Part shown: piece by piece, positions 15,894-24,505 of the stretch
Layout of the letters: the number at the start of each line of letters is the position of its first letter
How positions within the stretch are numbered: the first letter of the stretch is position 1
From: Micromonospora sp. MW-13
GTDB taxonomy: Bacteria > Actinomycetota > Actinomycetes > Mycobacteriales > Micromonosporaceae
DNA length: 64,000 nucleotides
Reading direction: 5' to 3'
Assembly (NCBI RefSeq): GCF_003434305.1
Contig: NZ_QKKX01000016.1
Span: 1-64,000 of the forward strand
The notes under the pieces: model-generated
Databases searched by the model: none
What the model saw: the letters and a program-made list of their open reading frames with translations, nothing else
Told to the model about the DNA's origin: nothing
Translations under genes and position numbers: made by a program

Positions 15894-17732
15894 ATGGGAA
15901 CGACACCGCGCGTACGTGCCCCCGAGCTGCGGGGCCGGCAATGGCTCAACACGGGTGGACAGAACCTGACGTTGCAGGACTTTCGAGGGCGCTGCGTCTT
16001 GTTGGACTTCTGGACCTTCTGCTGCATCAACTGCCTGCACGTGCTCGACGAGCTGCGCCCGCTGGAGGAGAAGTACGCCGACGTGCTGGTGGTCGTCGGC
16101 GTCCACTCGCCGAAGTTCGAGCACGAGAAGGACCCGGCCGCCCTCGCCGCCGCCGTCGAGCGGTACGGCGTGCACCATCCCGTCCTCGACGATCCCGAGC
16201 TGGACATGTGGCAGCAGTACGCGGCCCGGGCCTGGCCGACCCTCGCGGTGATCGACCCCGAGGGTTACGTGGTGGCCACCATGGCCGGCGAGGGCCACGC
16301 CGAAGGGCTGGCCCGACTGGTGGACGAGCTGGTCGCCACCCACGAGGCGAAGGGCACCCTGCACCGGGGCGACGGCCCGTACGTGCCGCCCGTCGAGCCG
16401 GAGACCACCCTGCGCTTCCCCGGCAAGGCCGTCCCGCTCGACGGCGGGAACCTGCTGGTCTCCGACTCGGCCCGGCACTCCCTGGTCGAGCTGGCCCCCG
16501 ACGGCGAGACGCTGGTCCGCCGGATCGGCTCGGGCGACCGGGGGCGGGCCGACGGCCCGGCCGGCGCCGCCGCGTTCTCGGAGCCGCAGGGGCTGTGCCG
16601 GCTGCCGGAGCACGTGGCCGAGGTGGCCGGGTACGACCTGGTCGTCGCGGACACCGTCAATCACCTGCTGCGCGGCGTGAAGCTGGGCACCGGCGAGGTG
16701 GTCACCGTCGCCGGCACCGGCCGGCAGTGGCGCTCCACGGTGGACGACCACGCCCACGACGCGCTCTCGGTCGACCTCTCCTCCCCCTGGGACCTGGCCT
16801 GGTACGACGACAAGGTGATCGTCGCGATGGCCGGCATCCACCAGCTCTGGTGGTTCGACCCGATCCGGCGCACGGCGGGGATGTATGCCGGCACGACGGT
16901 CGAGGCGCTGCGCGACGGCCCGCTGGCCGAGGCGTGGCTGGCCCAGCCGTCCGGCCTGTCGGTGTCGACCGACGGCGCGCGGCTGTGGATCGCCGACAGC
17001 GAGACCAGCGCGGTCCGGTACGTCGAGAACGGCGTCCTGGGCACCGCCGTCGGGCAGGGGCTGTTCGACTTCGGCCACGTGGACGGGCCGGCCGACCGGG
17101 CGCTGTTCCAGCACCCGCTGGGCGTCTGCGCGCTGCCGGACGGCTCGGTGCTGGTCGCCGACACCTACAACGGTGCGGTCCGGCGGTTCGACCCGGGGTC
17201 CGGCCAGGTGTCCACGGTCGCCGACGGGCTGGCCGAGCCGAGCGACGTGGTGCTGACCGCCGACGGCGGGGTGCTGGTGGTCGAGTCGGCGGCGCACCGG
17301 CTGACCCGGCTGGCACCGGGCGCGCTGTCGGCGGCCGGGGCGAGCACGGTCGACGGCCCCCGGCACCGCACCGAACGGAGGCCGACGGACGTGGCGCCCG
17401 GCGAGGTCACCCTCGACATCGTCTTCACCCCGGCTCCGGGGCAGAAACTGGACGAGACGTACGGTCCGTCGACCCGGCTGGTGGTCTCGGCGTCCCCGCC
17501 GGAGCTGCTGCTGGACGGGGCGGGCACCGGCACCGAGCTGTCCCGCCGGCTGGTGGTCAACGACGCCGTGGCCGGCGGGGTGCTCCAGGTGACCGCCCAG
17601 GCGGCGACCTGCGACGCCGACGTGGAGCACGCGGCCTGTCACCTGACCCGGCAGGACTGGGGCGTGCCCGTCCGGGTGGTCGAGGGTGCCGCGGCCCGGC
17701 TCCCGCTGGTCCTGCGCGGCCTGGACGCCTGA
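15894..17732 (+). CDS. NHLRC2-like thioredoxin-domain / NHL-repeat protein
   Basis: The 612-residue protein begins with a thioredoxin/TlpA-like domain (residues 1-150) carrying the redox motif CCINC at 43-47. An NHL-repeat beta-propeller follows (about 165-480, repeated DLVVADTVNH, LWIADSETSAVR, VLVADTYNGAVRRFDPGSG blades), then a C-terminal beta domain. This order and the CCINC motif match NHLRC2, conserved from bacteria to animals. There is no signal peptide, so it should be cytosolic. The exact substrate is unknown. It stands alone and converges on the pxp operon. ATG 15894 starts immediately at the thioredoxin domain. Confidence 0.88.
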   Translation: MGTTPRVRAPELRGRQWLNTGGQNLTLQDFRGRCVLLDFWTFCCINCLHVLDELRPLEEKYADVLVVVGVHSPKFEHEKDPAALAAAVERYGVHHPVLDDPELDMWQQYAARAWPTLAVIDPEGYVVATMAGEGHAEGLARLVDELVATHEAKGTLHRGDGPYVPPVEPETTLRFPGKAVPLDGGNLLVSDSARHSLVELAPDGETLVRRIGSGDRGRADGPAGAAAFSEPQGLCRLPEHVAEVAGYDLVVADTVNHLLRGVKLGTGEVVTVAGTGRQWRSTVDDHAHDALSVDLSSPWDLAWYDDKVIVAMAGIHQLWWFDPIRRTAGMYAGTTVEALRDGPLAEAWLAQPSGLSVSTDGARLWIADSETSAVRYVENGVLGTAVGQGLFDFGHVDGPADRALFQHPLGVCALPDGSVLVADTYNGAVRRFDPGSGQVSTVADGLAEPSDVVLTADGGVLVVESAAHRLTRLAPGALSAAGASTVDGPRHRTERRPTDVAPGEVTLDIVFTPAPGQKLDETYGPSTRLVVSASPPELLLDGAGTGTELSRRLVVNDAVAGGVLQVTAQAATCDADVEHAACHLTRQDWGVPVRVVEGAAARLPLVLRGLDA

Positions 17733-17788
17733 CCGCCGCCCACCCACCGGCCCCGCTGCACCGGCGCGGTTCCGCCGGCTCGTCCCGC

Positions 17789-17806
17789 GCCGGACCGGGG
17801 TCCGGC
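17789..17806. terminator. possible bidirectional terminator
   Basis: GCCGGACC-GG-GGTCCGGC between the convergent NHL-protein and pxpA genes. The stem is short with a minimal loop, so support is modest. Confidence 0.4.
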
Positions 17807-17819
17807 GGGCCCGGCCCGT

Positions 17820-18569
17820 TCACCTGAACGGGGTGGGGGTGACTCCCGCGTCGATGAGCGCGGCCCGCACCAGGGCGGCGGACGCCACCGCGCCCGGGGT
17901 GTCCCCGTGCAGGCAGATCGACTCGACCGGGCAGGGAACGACGCTGCCGTCGACCGCGATCACGGTCCGCTCGGTGGCCATCCGGACGGCCCGCTCGGCC
18001 ACCCGCTCGGGGTCGGTGACCAGCGCGCCGAGGGCCGTGCGGGGCACCAGCGTGCCGTTGGGCAGGTAACCCCGGTCGGCGAATCCCTCGGCGACCACCC
18101 GGATGCCCGCCCCGGTGGCGAGCTGGGCGAGCACCGAGCCGGGCGCGCAGAGCACCGGCAGCTCGTGGTCGTAGTCGTTGATCGCGGCGACCAGCGCGGC
18201 GGCCTGCGACTCGTCGACCGCCGCCGCGTGGTAGAGCGCGCCGTGCGGCTTGAGGTACCGGACCTGGATGCGGAACGCCCGGCAGAACGCGTCGAGCGCG
18301 CCGAGCTGGTAGATCACCTCGTCGCGCAGGTCGGCGAAGGCGTACGCGATGTGCCGCCGGCCGAAGCCGGCGAGGTCGCGGTAGCCGACCTGGGCGCCGA
18401 CGGTGACCCCGCGCTCGGCGGCGGCGGCGCAGACCCGGCGCATGGTGGACGGGTCGCCGCCGTGGAAGCCGCAGGCGACGTTGGCCGAGGTGATCAGGTC
18501 CAGCAGCGCCTCGTCGTCGCCGAGCCGCCAGATGCCGAAACCCTCGCCGAGGTCAGCGTTGAGGTCCAT
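17820..18569 (-). CDS. pxpA: 5-oxoprolinase subunit A (LamB/YcsF family)
   Basis: A 249-residue LamB/YcsF-family protein. The N-terminal signature DLNADLGEGFG and the NVACGFHGGDP motif (residues about 30-40) are intact, as are the downstream KPHGALYH block and the C-terminal CLHGDTPGAV motif. With PxpB and PxpC it forms the ATP-dependent prokaryotic 5-oxoprolinase that converts the damage product 5-oxoproline to glutamate. It is last in the order pxpB-pxpC-pxpA, and its start lies 17 bp inside the end of pxpC. GAGG five bases before the ATG serves as ribosome-binding site. Confidence 0.95.
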   Translation of the reverse strand: MDLNADLGEGFGIWRLGDDEALLDLITSANVACGFHGGDPSTMRRVCAAAAERGVTVGAQVGYRDLAGFGRRHIAYAFADLRDEVIYQLGALDAFCRAFRIQVRYLKPHGALYHAAAVDESQAAALVAAINDYDHELPVLCAPGSVLAQLATGAGIRVVAEGFADRGYLPNGTLVPRTALGALVTDPERVAERAVRMATERTVIAVDGSVVPCPVESICLHGDTPGAVASAALVRAALIDAGVTPTPFR

Positions 18570-19431
18570 GGAACCTCACCGTAGTACCTGGGCGGGCCTG
18601 CGCGAGTCCGGTCACGTCGTCCACCACCCCGACGACCGGATAGCCGCCGGTGGTCGGATGGTCGGCGAGGAAGATCAGCGGCTGGCCGTCGGCGGGCACC
18701 TGCACCGCACCCAGCACGATGCCCTCGCTGGGCAGTTCCCCGGCCACCGCGCGGGGCAGCGGCGCGCCGACCAGTCGCGCGCCGACCCGGTTGCTCACCG
18801 CGCTCACCGTGTACGCCGTGCCGAGCAGCAGGTCGAGCGCGGCCGGGGTGAACCAGTCGTCCCGGGGGCCGGGGCGCAGCCCGAGAAGCAGCTCGACCGG
18901 GGCCGGGCGGCCGACGGTGCCGTCCACCGGCGCGGGGTCGCCGGCCGGGGCGCCGAGCGGCAGGGTGTCGCCGTCGCGTAGCGCGGGCGGCCCGAGGCCG
19001 GAGAGCGTGTCGGTGGACCGGCTGCCGAGCACCGGTGCGACGGCGATCCCGCCGGCCACCGCGAGCCAGCTCCGCAGCCCGGCGCGGGCCGGGCCGACCC
19101 GCACGACCGTCCCGGCCGGGACCGCGAGGGGCCGGCCCACGTCGCCGGGCCGGTCGCCGACCCGGACGTCGACGTCCGCGCCGGTGATCGCGACCGTGCC
19201 GGCCCGGGTCAGCCGCAGCGCGCAGCCGGTCAGGGTGATCTCCAGGCCGGCGGCGGCCTCCGGGTTGCCGACCAGGCGGTTGGCCAGCCGCAGCGCCATC
19301 GGGTCGAGCGCCCCGGACCGGGGCACGCCGAGGTGCGCCCAGCCGGGCCGCCCCTGGTCCTGCACGGTGGTGAGCGCGCCGGCCCGGAGCACCTCGATCC
19401 GGCCCGCCGGACCGGCGGGTCGGGCGCTCAC
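18553..19431 (-). CDS. pxpC: 5-oxoprolinase subunit C (biotin-dependent carboxyltransferase-like)
   Basis: The 292-residue product belongs to the PxpC/KipA (AHS2) family. The N-terminal block GALTTVQDQGRPGWAHLGVPRSGALD is diagnostic, followed by ANRLVGNPEAAAGLEIT and, near the C-terminus, LPSEGIVLGAVQVPADGQPLIFLADHPTTGGYP. The GTG at 19431 overlaps the pxpB stop as GTGA, so translation is coupled. A long open frame extends upstream, but it is the shadow of pxpB. It acts with PxpA and PxpB in 5-oxoproline turnover. Confidence 0.94.
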   Translation of the reverse strand: MSARPAGPAGRIEVLRAGALTTVQDQGRPGWAHLGVPRSGALDPMALRLANRLVGNPEAAAGLEITLTGCALRLTRAGTVAITGADVDVRVGDRPGDVGRPLAVPAGTVVRVGPARAGLRSWLAVAGGIAVAPVLGSRSTDTLSGLGPPALRDGDTLPLGAPAGDPAPVDGTVGRPAPVELLLGLRPGPRDDWFTPAALDLLLGTAYTVSAVSNRVGARLVGAPLPRAVAGELPSEGIVLGAVQVPADGQPLIFLADHPTTGGYPVVGVVDDVTGLAQARPGTTVRFHGPQR

Positions 19432-20039
19432 CTGGCCACCAGGCGGACCCGGGTGCCCGGGCTGAGCCGGGCCGGCGGGTCGGCGCGCACGTCGAACAGG
19501 GTCAGGTCGGTCCGGCCGACCAGCAGCCAGCCGCCGGGCGACGCGCCGGGGTAGATCCCGGCGTACGGGCCGGCCAGGGCGACCGAGCCGGCCGGCACCC
19601 GGGGCCGGGGGGTCGACAGCCGGGGTACGGCCCACTGCGCCGGCAGCCCGGTCAGGTACGCGAACCCGGGCGCGAACCCGCAGAAGGCGACCCGGAACTC
19701 GGTGCCGGTGAGCCGGGCGACCACCTCGGTCACGTCCACCCCCCAGTGGCCGGCGACGGCGGGCAGGTCCGCGCCGTCGTACCCGACGGGGACATCGACC
19801 TCGTCGCTGGGCGCGGCGGCGTCGGCGGGCCGGGGCGTCCAGCCGGCGACGAGCGCGGCGGCCCGGGCCGGGTCGGGCACCCCGTCGAGCAGCACGGTAC
19901 GGGCCGCCGGGACGATCTCGACGGCGGTCAGCTCGCCGGCTGCCCGGCGACGCCACAACTCGGCGCGCCACGACTCGACCTGGTCGGGGTCGTCGCAGTC
20001 GAGCAGCAGGGCGTTCGCGCCGACGGGTCGGATCCGCAT
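19428..20039 (-). CDS. pxpB: 5-oxoprolinase subunit B (allophanate hydrolase subunit 1 family)
   Basis: The 203-residue PxpB/KipI (AHS1) protein. I chose ATG 20039 because MRIRPVGANALLLDC matches the family N-terminus; the open frame continues upstream without family similarity. The diagnostic FCGFAPGFAYLTGLP block is near residue 120, followed by RVPAGSVALAGPYAGIYPGASPGGWLLVGRT. It is the first gene of the pxpBCA operon and is divergent from trhA, with about 100 bp of shared promoter region. Confidence 0.93.
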   Translation of the reverse strand: MRIRPVGANALLLDCDDPDQVESWRAELWRRRAAGELTAVEIVPAARTVLLDGVPDPARAAALVAGWTPRPADAAAPSDEVDVPVGYDGADLPAVAGHWGVDVTEVVARLTGTEFRVAFCGFAPGFAYLTGLPAQWAVPRLSTPRPRVPAGSVALAGPYAGIYPGASPGGWLLVGRTDLTLFDVRADPPARLSPGTRVRLVAR

Positions 20040-20111
20040 CCCGTCATGATTCCCGATCCGGCGGAGGGCCAGGGGCATCGGACCCGCCGATTCCGTGACC
20101 GGCGGCACTAC

Positions 20112-20139
20112 TTGCAGGTAACCTACGGTGCCGTAACCT
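20112..20139 (+). promoter_or_regulatory. promoter of trhA (TTGCAG-N16-TAACCT), leaderless
   Basis: TTGCAG at 20112-20117 and TAACCT at 20134-20139 are separated by 16 bases, and the GTG start is six bases after the -10. The spacer repeats the -10-like AGGTAACCTA motif. Confidence 0.6.
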
Positions 20140-20145
20140 AGGTGT

Positions 20146-20823
20146 GTGACGACCTCCGCCCCGCTTCGACTCAAGCCGGTCGACATCGGAAAGCCCCGGA
20201 TGCGGGGCTGGCTGCACACCTACGCGTTCTTCGTCGCGCTCGTCTGCGGCATCGTGCTCTGCTCCATCGCGGCCAGCCGGCCCGGCTGGGCCCCGCTGGT
20301 GAGCTGCCTGGTCTACAGCCTGACCGTCTGCGGGCTGTTCGGCACCAGCGCGCTCTACCACCGCCGGGTGTGGTCGGAGCGCGGGTACCAGATCATGCGC
20401 CGGATGGACCATTCGATGATCTTCGTGTTCATCGCCGGCACGTACACGCCGTTCTGCGTCCTGCTGCTGGACGTCCGGCACGCGACCACCATGCTCGCCC
20501 TGGTCTGGGGCGGCGCGCTGGGCGGGGTGGCGGTGAAACTGATCTGGCCGCACGCGCCGCGCTGGGTCTCCGCCCCGCTCTACCTGGCGCTCGGTTGGGT
20601 CGCGGTGGCGATGCTGCCGCAGATCCTGCGCTCCGGCGGGATGACGGCGCTGGTGCTGCTCGCCGTCGGCGGGGCGATCTACAGCGTCGGCGCGGTCTTC
20701 TACGCGCTGCGCCGCCCCAACCCGTGGCCCACCGTCTTCGGCCACCACGAGTTCTTCCACGCCTGCACGCTGGTGGCCGCGATCTGCCACCACATCGCGA
20801 TCTACTTCGCCCTGTTCGCCTGA
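20146..20823 (+). CDS. trhA: TrhA / hemolysin III (PAQR) family membrane protein
   Basis: A 225-residue integral membrane protein with seven predicted helices. The PAQR/hemolysin-III signatures are visible: SALYHR (about residue 67) and RRMDHSMIFVFIAGTYTPF (about 85-103) early, and GHHEFFHACTLVAAICHH (about 200-217) near the C-terminus. The His and Asp residues are the presumed metal site. TrhA proteins are implicated in membrane fluidity homeostasis; the older name hemolysin is misleading. The GTG start six bases after a TAACCT -10 element suggests a leaderless transcript. Confidence 0.92.
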   Translation: MTTSAPLRLKPVDIGKPRMRGWLHTYAFFVALVCGIVLCSIAASRPGWAPLVSCLVYSLTVCGLFGTSALYHRRVWSERGYQIMRRMDHSMIFVFIAGTYTPFCVLLLDVRHATTMLALVWGGALGGVAVKLIWPHAPRWVSAPLYLALGWVAVAMLPQILRSGGMTALVLLAVGGAIYSVGAVFYALRRPNPWPTVFGHHEFFHACTLVAAICHHIAIYFALFA

Positions 20824-20917
20824 GCCGCCGCGCCGCCCGCCCGACCGAGGCCCGCACGACCGGCGCCCACCGCCGGTCCGCAGGCGGGTCGCCGGCCGGG
20901 GGCGGCCGGGTCGTACG

Positions 20918-21205
20918 TCAGACTGTCCGGCCCGGGCGGCGCACCTCGCGGTACTCCTGCACCACCGGCTCGCCCTGCACCGGCACGCCCCGGTCGGCCA
21001 CGATCCGGTTCTCCCGGACCGGGGTGGCCACCACGGTCCGCCGGCCCCGGTTCCAGAAGTAGAGGGTGGTTAGCAGGCCGACGACCCCGGCGAGCATCAG
21101 CACCCAGCCGACTACCCCGAGGTTGAGCCACCCCAGGTCGGCCTGCACGGCGAACGCGAAGATCGCACCCAGTGCGATGAGGAAGATGCTGGCCCCAATG
21201 CCCAT
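20918..21205 (-). CDS. DUF6458-type small membrane protein, copy 1
   Basis: A 95-residue protein beginning MGIGASIFLIALGAIFAFAV, with two transmembrane helices (about residues 5-22 and 30-50), then YFWNRGRR and a charged C-terminal tail. This is the pattern of the actinobacterial DUF6458 family. ATG 21205 follows AAGGAGG at ideal spacing; longer open frames upstream lack that signal. A paralogue lies 730 bp away (21932-22201) on the other side of the SixA-like gene. Function unknown. Confidence 0.85.
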   Translation of the reverse strand: MGIGASIFLIALGAIFAFAVQADLGWLNLGVVGWVLMLAGVVGLLTTLYFWNRGRRTVVATPVRENRIVADRGVPVQGEPVVQEYREVRRPGRTV

Positions 21206-21320
21206 TTCGTCGCCTCCTTGGCTATCAGCTGGCGCTGCTACCCGCCGCGGCCATGGATGAGGTTGCGGCATCCATCGACATACCCCGGCACTCCACCCGC
21301 CAATCGGGCAAGCTGGGTCC

Positions 21321-21851
21321 ATGACGGACGCCGCGGGTACGGAACGGACGCTGGTGCTGCTACGGCACGCCAAGGCGGAACCGCCGGGCGACGGCGCGGA
21401 CTCCGACCGGCGGTTGACCGCGCGGGGGCACGCCGACGCTGCCGCCGCCGGCGCCTGGCTGGCCCGGCACGGACTGCTGCCCGACGTGGTGCTCTGTTCG
21501 ACCGCCAGGCGCAACCGGCAGACCTGGCACGGGGTGGTGCAGGGCCTGTCCGGCTCGTCGGACGAGGCCGGGCCGGCCGGCTCCGCCCCGGCGGTGCGCT
21601 ACGAGCCGGGCGCGTACGAGGCGCACCCGGCGGAGCTGCTGGCCCTGGTCCGGTCGGTGCCGGCGGAGGCGACGACGGTGCTGCTGGTCGCCCACAACCC
21701 GGGCGTCTCGCTGCTCTCGGCGCTCCTCGACCCGGAGCGGGCGGACCAGCAGGGCCTGCGCACCACCGACCTCGTGGTGCACCGCACCCGGCTGCCCTGG
21801 GCCGACCTGCGCCACGCCGCCATCACCGCCCGCCACACCGCGCGGGGCTGA
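21321..21851 (+). CDS. SixA-like histidine phosphatase
   Basis: The 176-residue protein belongs to the histidine phosphatase superfamily. LRHAKAE (about residues 13-19) carries the phospho-accepting His in the RHG-like motif of SixA. LTARG (about 32-36) and LVAHNPGVSLL (about 128-138) with the second catalytic His complete the site. SixA dephosphorylates phosphohistidine proteins in enterobacteria; the substrate here is unknown. It has no operon partner: it sits between two divergently placed DUF6458 genes and ends at a strong terminator. Confidence 0.9.
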   Translation: MTDAAGTERTLVLLRHAKAEPPGDGADSDRRLTARGHADAAAAGAWLARHGLLPDVVLCSTARRNRQTWHGVVQGLSGSSDEAGPAGSAPAVRYEPGAYEAHPAELLALVRSVPAEATTVLLVAHNPGVSLLSALLDPERADQQGLRTTDLVVHRTRLPWADLRHAAITARHTARG

Positions 21852-21889
21852 ACGCGCGGCGGGCGGTGGCAACGGGGCGGGACGCGTGG

Positions 21890-21918
21890 CAGGGGCCCCG
21901 GTGCGACCGGGGCCCCTG
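21890..21918. terminator. bidirectional hairpin terminator
   Basis: CAGGGGCCCCGG and CCGGGGCCCCTG form a perfect 12-bp stem with a TGCGA loop between the convergent SixA-like and DUF6458 genes. Confidence 0.85.
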
Positions 21919-21931
21919 CTCACGGGCTCAC

Positions 21932-22201
21932 TCAGGACGGCGGAGCCGTGGGCGGCGGCGGATCGGGCGGAGGCGGCATCATCGCGGTCGGATGCGACAG
22001 CCGGTTCTCCTCCACGATCAGGGTGCGCGCCCGCTTGCGCCGGTCCTGCCAGAACCAGAGCGTGGTGAGCAGCACGGCCAACCCGGCCAGGATGAACACC
22101 CAGCCGACCGCGCGCAGGTCCACCCACCAGACGTTCGCCCGGATGGCGAAGGTCAGGATCGCGCCGATGGCGATCAGGAAGATTCCGCTACCAATGCCCA
22201 T
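21932..22201 (-). CDS. DUF6458-type small membrane protein, copy 2
   Basis: An 89-residue paralogue of the protein at 20918-21205. It shares the start MGIGSGIFLIAIGAI, two transmembrane helices, and the FWQDRRKRAR basic turn. A Pro-rich C-terminal tail ends it. Similarity covers the membrane part only, so the tails may specify different partners. It is convergent with the SixA-like gene across a shared terminator. Confidence 0.85.
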   Translation of the reverse strand: MGIGSGIFLIAIGAILTFAIRANVWWVDLRAVGWVFILAGLAVLLTTLWFWQDRRKRARTLIVEENRLSHPTAMMPPPPDPPPPTAPPS

Positions 22202-22345
22202 GTGCGCTGCACCCCCACGTGCGGTGGCTCTGGGCGTTCACTGACTACGTCCGGGCCAGGGTTACCCGCCCGTGCCGGCAACTACCCGGGACAGGGCCGG
22301 CGATAGCGGTACGGGTCGCCCGGACCGGCACGGCGGCGACACGGC

Positions 22346-22378
22346 GGCGGCCGGTGAGCTGTCCGCTCGCCGGCCGCC
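22346..22378 (-). terminator. hairpin terminator of the fadE-like gene
   Basis: GGCGGCCGGTGAGC (22346-22359) pairs with GCTCGCCGGCCGCC (22365-22378), a 14-bp stem with one G-T type mismatch, just beyond the stop at 22405. Confidence 0.75.
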
Positions 22379-22404
22379 GGTCGGTGCCTGGGTACCGCCC
22401 TGAC

Positions 22405-24261
22405 TCAGAAGGCCTCCTCCGGGAGGTCCATCACGTCCAGGTCGGTGTTCTCGATGATCCGCCGGTCCGCGCCGAGGCGGGGCAGCACCTCGCGGGCGAA
22501 GAACTTCGCGGCGGCCACCTTGCCGGTGTAGAACGCCTTGTCCTTGGCGGACAGCTCGCCGTTCAGGGCACGCAGGGCCACGTCGGCCTGCCGCTGGAGC
22601 AGCCAGCCGACGACCAGGTCGCCGATCGCCAGCAGGAACCGCCGGCTGCTCAGGCCGACCTTGTAGAGCGCCCGGGGGTCGCCGGCCTGCGCCTCGCCCA
22701 GCCAGCCGGTGAGCACGCCGAGGATGGTCTGGATCTCGGCGAGCGCCTTGCCGAGCGCCTGCCGCTCCTGCTTGAGCTGGCCGTTGCCGCCCTCGGAGGT
22801 GATGAACTCCTGGATCTCGGCGGCCACAGTCGTCAGGGCCTTGCCGTTGTCCCGGACGATCTTCCGGAAGATCAGGTCGAGGCTCTGGATCGCCGTGGTG
22901 CCCTCGTACAGGGTGTCGATCTTGGCATCCCGGACGTACTGCTCCAGCGGGTAGTCCCGGAGGAAGCCGGACCCGCCGAAAGTCTGGAGCGCCTCGTGGC
23001 CGAGCATCTCGTACGCCCGCTCCGAGCCGACGCCCTTGACCAGCGGCAGCAGCAGGTCGTTGACCCGCTTGGCGATCTTCGTCGCCTTCTCGTCGCCGGC
23101 CGCCTCGGCGATGGCGACCTGGTCCTGCCAGGTGGCGGTGTAGCAGACCAGGGCGCGCAGGCCCTCGGCGTACGACTTCTGCAGCATCAGCGAGCGGCGC
23201 ACGTCTGGGTGCTGGGTGATGGTGACCCGGGGCGCGGTCTTGTCGGCCTGCTGGATCAGGTCGGCGCCCTGCACGCGGTTCTTCGCGTACTCGAGGGCGT
23301 TGAGGTAGCCGGTGGAGAGGGTGGCGATCGCCTTGGTGCCGACCATCATCCGGGCGTACTCGATGATCATGAACATCTGCCGGATGCCGTCGTGCCGGTC
23401 GCCCAACAGCCAGCCCTTCGCCGGCACACCGTGCTCGCCGAAGGTCATCTCGCAGGTGTTGGAGACCTGAATGCCCATCTTGTGCTCGACGTTGGTGGCG
23501 TAGACGCCGTTACGCTCGCCCAGCTCGCCGGTGTGCTCGTCGAAGTGGTACTTCGGCACGACGAACAGCGACAGCCCCTTGGTGCCCGGGCCGCCGACGC
23601 CCTCGACGCCGACCGGGCGGGCCAGCACGTAGTGCACGATGTTGTCGCTCAGGTCGTGCTCGCCGGAGGTGATGAAGCGCTTCACGCCCTCGATGTGCCA
23701 CGAGCCGTCCGGCTGCGGGACGGCGCGGGTGCGGCCGGCGCCCACGTCCGAGCCCGCGTCCGGCTCGGTGAGCACCATCGTGGAGCCCCACTGCTTCTCG
23801 ATGAAGAGCTTGGCCCACCCCTGCTGCCGCTCGGTGCCCTCGACGTGCAGCACGTGCGCGAACGACGGGCCGGAGGCGTACATCCAGACCGGGGCGTTCG
23901 CGCCGAGCACCAGCTCGGCGAGCGACCACCAGAGGGCGCGCGGGGCGTTGGTGCCGCCCAGCGCCGGCGGGAGGTCCAGCCGCCAGAACTCCGAGTCCAT
24001 GAAGGCCTGGTACGACTTCTTGAACGACTCCGGCAGCGGGGCGGTGTGCGTGGCCGGGTCGAAGACCGGCGGGTTCCGGTCACTGTCCGTGTAGCTGGCG
24101 GCCAGGTCATCGCGGGCCAGGCGGTCCACCTCGGCGAGGAAGCTACGCGCGGTGTCGACGTCGAGATCCGAGTACGGCTCCTGGCCGAACGCCCGGTCCG
24201 CCCCGAAGACCTCGAACAGGTTGAACTCGAGGTCCCGAAGGTTGCTCTTGTAGTGGGTCAT
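22405..24261 (-). CDS. FadE5-like acyl-CoA dehydrogenase
   Basis: A 618-residue acyl-CoA dehydrogenase of the long FadE5-like class, about 600 rather than 380 residues. The N-terminus [20 protein letters not shown] is highly characteristic of that class. The flavin/substrate blocks are clear: [15 protein letters not shown] (about residues 165-179), [24 protein letters not shown], and [24 protein letters not shown] with the following YEGTTAIQ, where the catalytic Glu is expected. It oxidises acyl-CoA in beta-oxidation and passes electrons to ETF. ATG 24261 was chosen for family agreement. A GTTACCGATCAGTAAC palindrome 28 bp upstream probably binds a TetR-type regulator. Confidence 0.94.
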   Translation of the reverse strand: MTHYKSNLRDLEFNLFEVFGADRAFGQEPYSDLDVDTARSFLAEVDRLARDDLAASYTDSDRNPPVFDPATHTAPLPESFKKSYQAFMDSEFWRLDLPPALGGTNAPRALWWSLAELVLGANAPVWMYASGPSFAHVLHVEGTERQQGWAKLFIEKQWGSTMVLTEPDAGSDVGAGRTRAVPQPDGSWHIEGVKRFITSGEHDLSDNIVHYVLARPVGVEGVGGPGTKGLSLFVVPKYHFDEHTGELGERNGVYATNVEHKMGIQVSNTCEMTFGEHGVPAKGWLLGDRHDGIRQMFMIIEYARMMVGTKAIATLSTGYLNALEYAKNRVQGADLIQQADKTAPRVTITQHPDVRRSLMLQKSYAEGLRALVCYTATWQDQVAIAEAAGDEKATKIAKRVNDLLLPLVKGVGSERAYEMLGHEALQTFGGSGFLRDYPLEQYVRDAKIDTLYEGTTAIQSLDLIFRKIVRDNGKALTTVAAEIQEFITSEGGNGQLKQERQALGKALAEIQTILGVLTGWLGEAQAGDPRALYKVGLSSRRFLLAIGDLVVGWLLQRQADVALRALNGELSAKDKAFYTGKVAAAKFFAREVLPRLGADRRIIENTDLDVMDLPEEAF

Positions 24262-24288
24262 GCTCGCTGGCCCCGCTTCCGGACAGGT

Positions 24289-24304
24289 GTTACCGATCAG
24301 TAAC
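24289..24304 (-). promoter_or_regulatory. operator-like palindrome upstream of the fadE-like gene
   Basis: GTTACCGATCAGTAAC is an almost perfect 16-bp palindrome between the likely -10 region (TAATACAGT on the minus strand) and the ATG, a typical repressor position. The same motif with two changes, GTTACCCAGCAGTAAC, lies upstream of the EtfD-like gene at 46510-46525. The regulator is not in the window. Confidence 0.65.
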
Positions 24305-24505
24305 TGAGACTGTATTACCCGCCGGTAGGAAGCGACAAGCCGATCGCGGAAGTGACAGCCATTACACACCCGCGTTTCGACGGTCGCCGGGCCAACGAAG
24401 CGGCAGGTCAGCGGCCGTCGGGGCACCGCAGCCGGGTGCCGAGTGACGAAATCGTGCCCTTTCCTGGCACGGGGGCGCGTGGGTGGCGGGGCGGGGCCGT
24501 CGCCG

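Noticed and set aside
22219..24303. A 694-codon plus-strand frame antisense to the fadE-like gene
   Set aside because: It is a His/Val/Arg/Gly-rich shadow of a clear acyl-CoA dehydrogenase.
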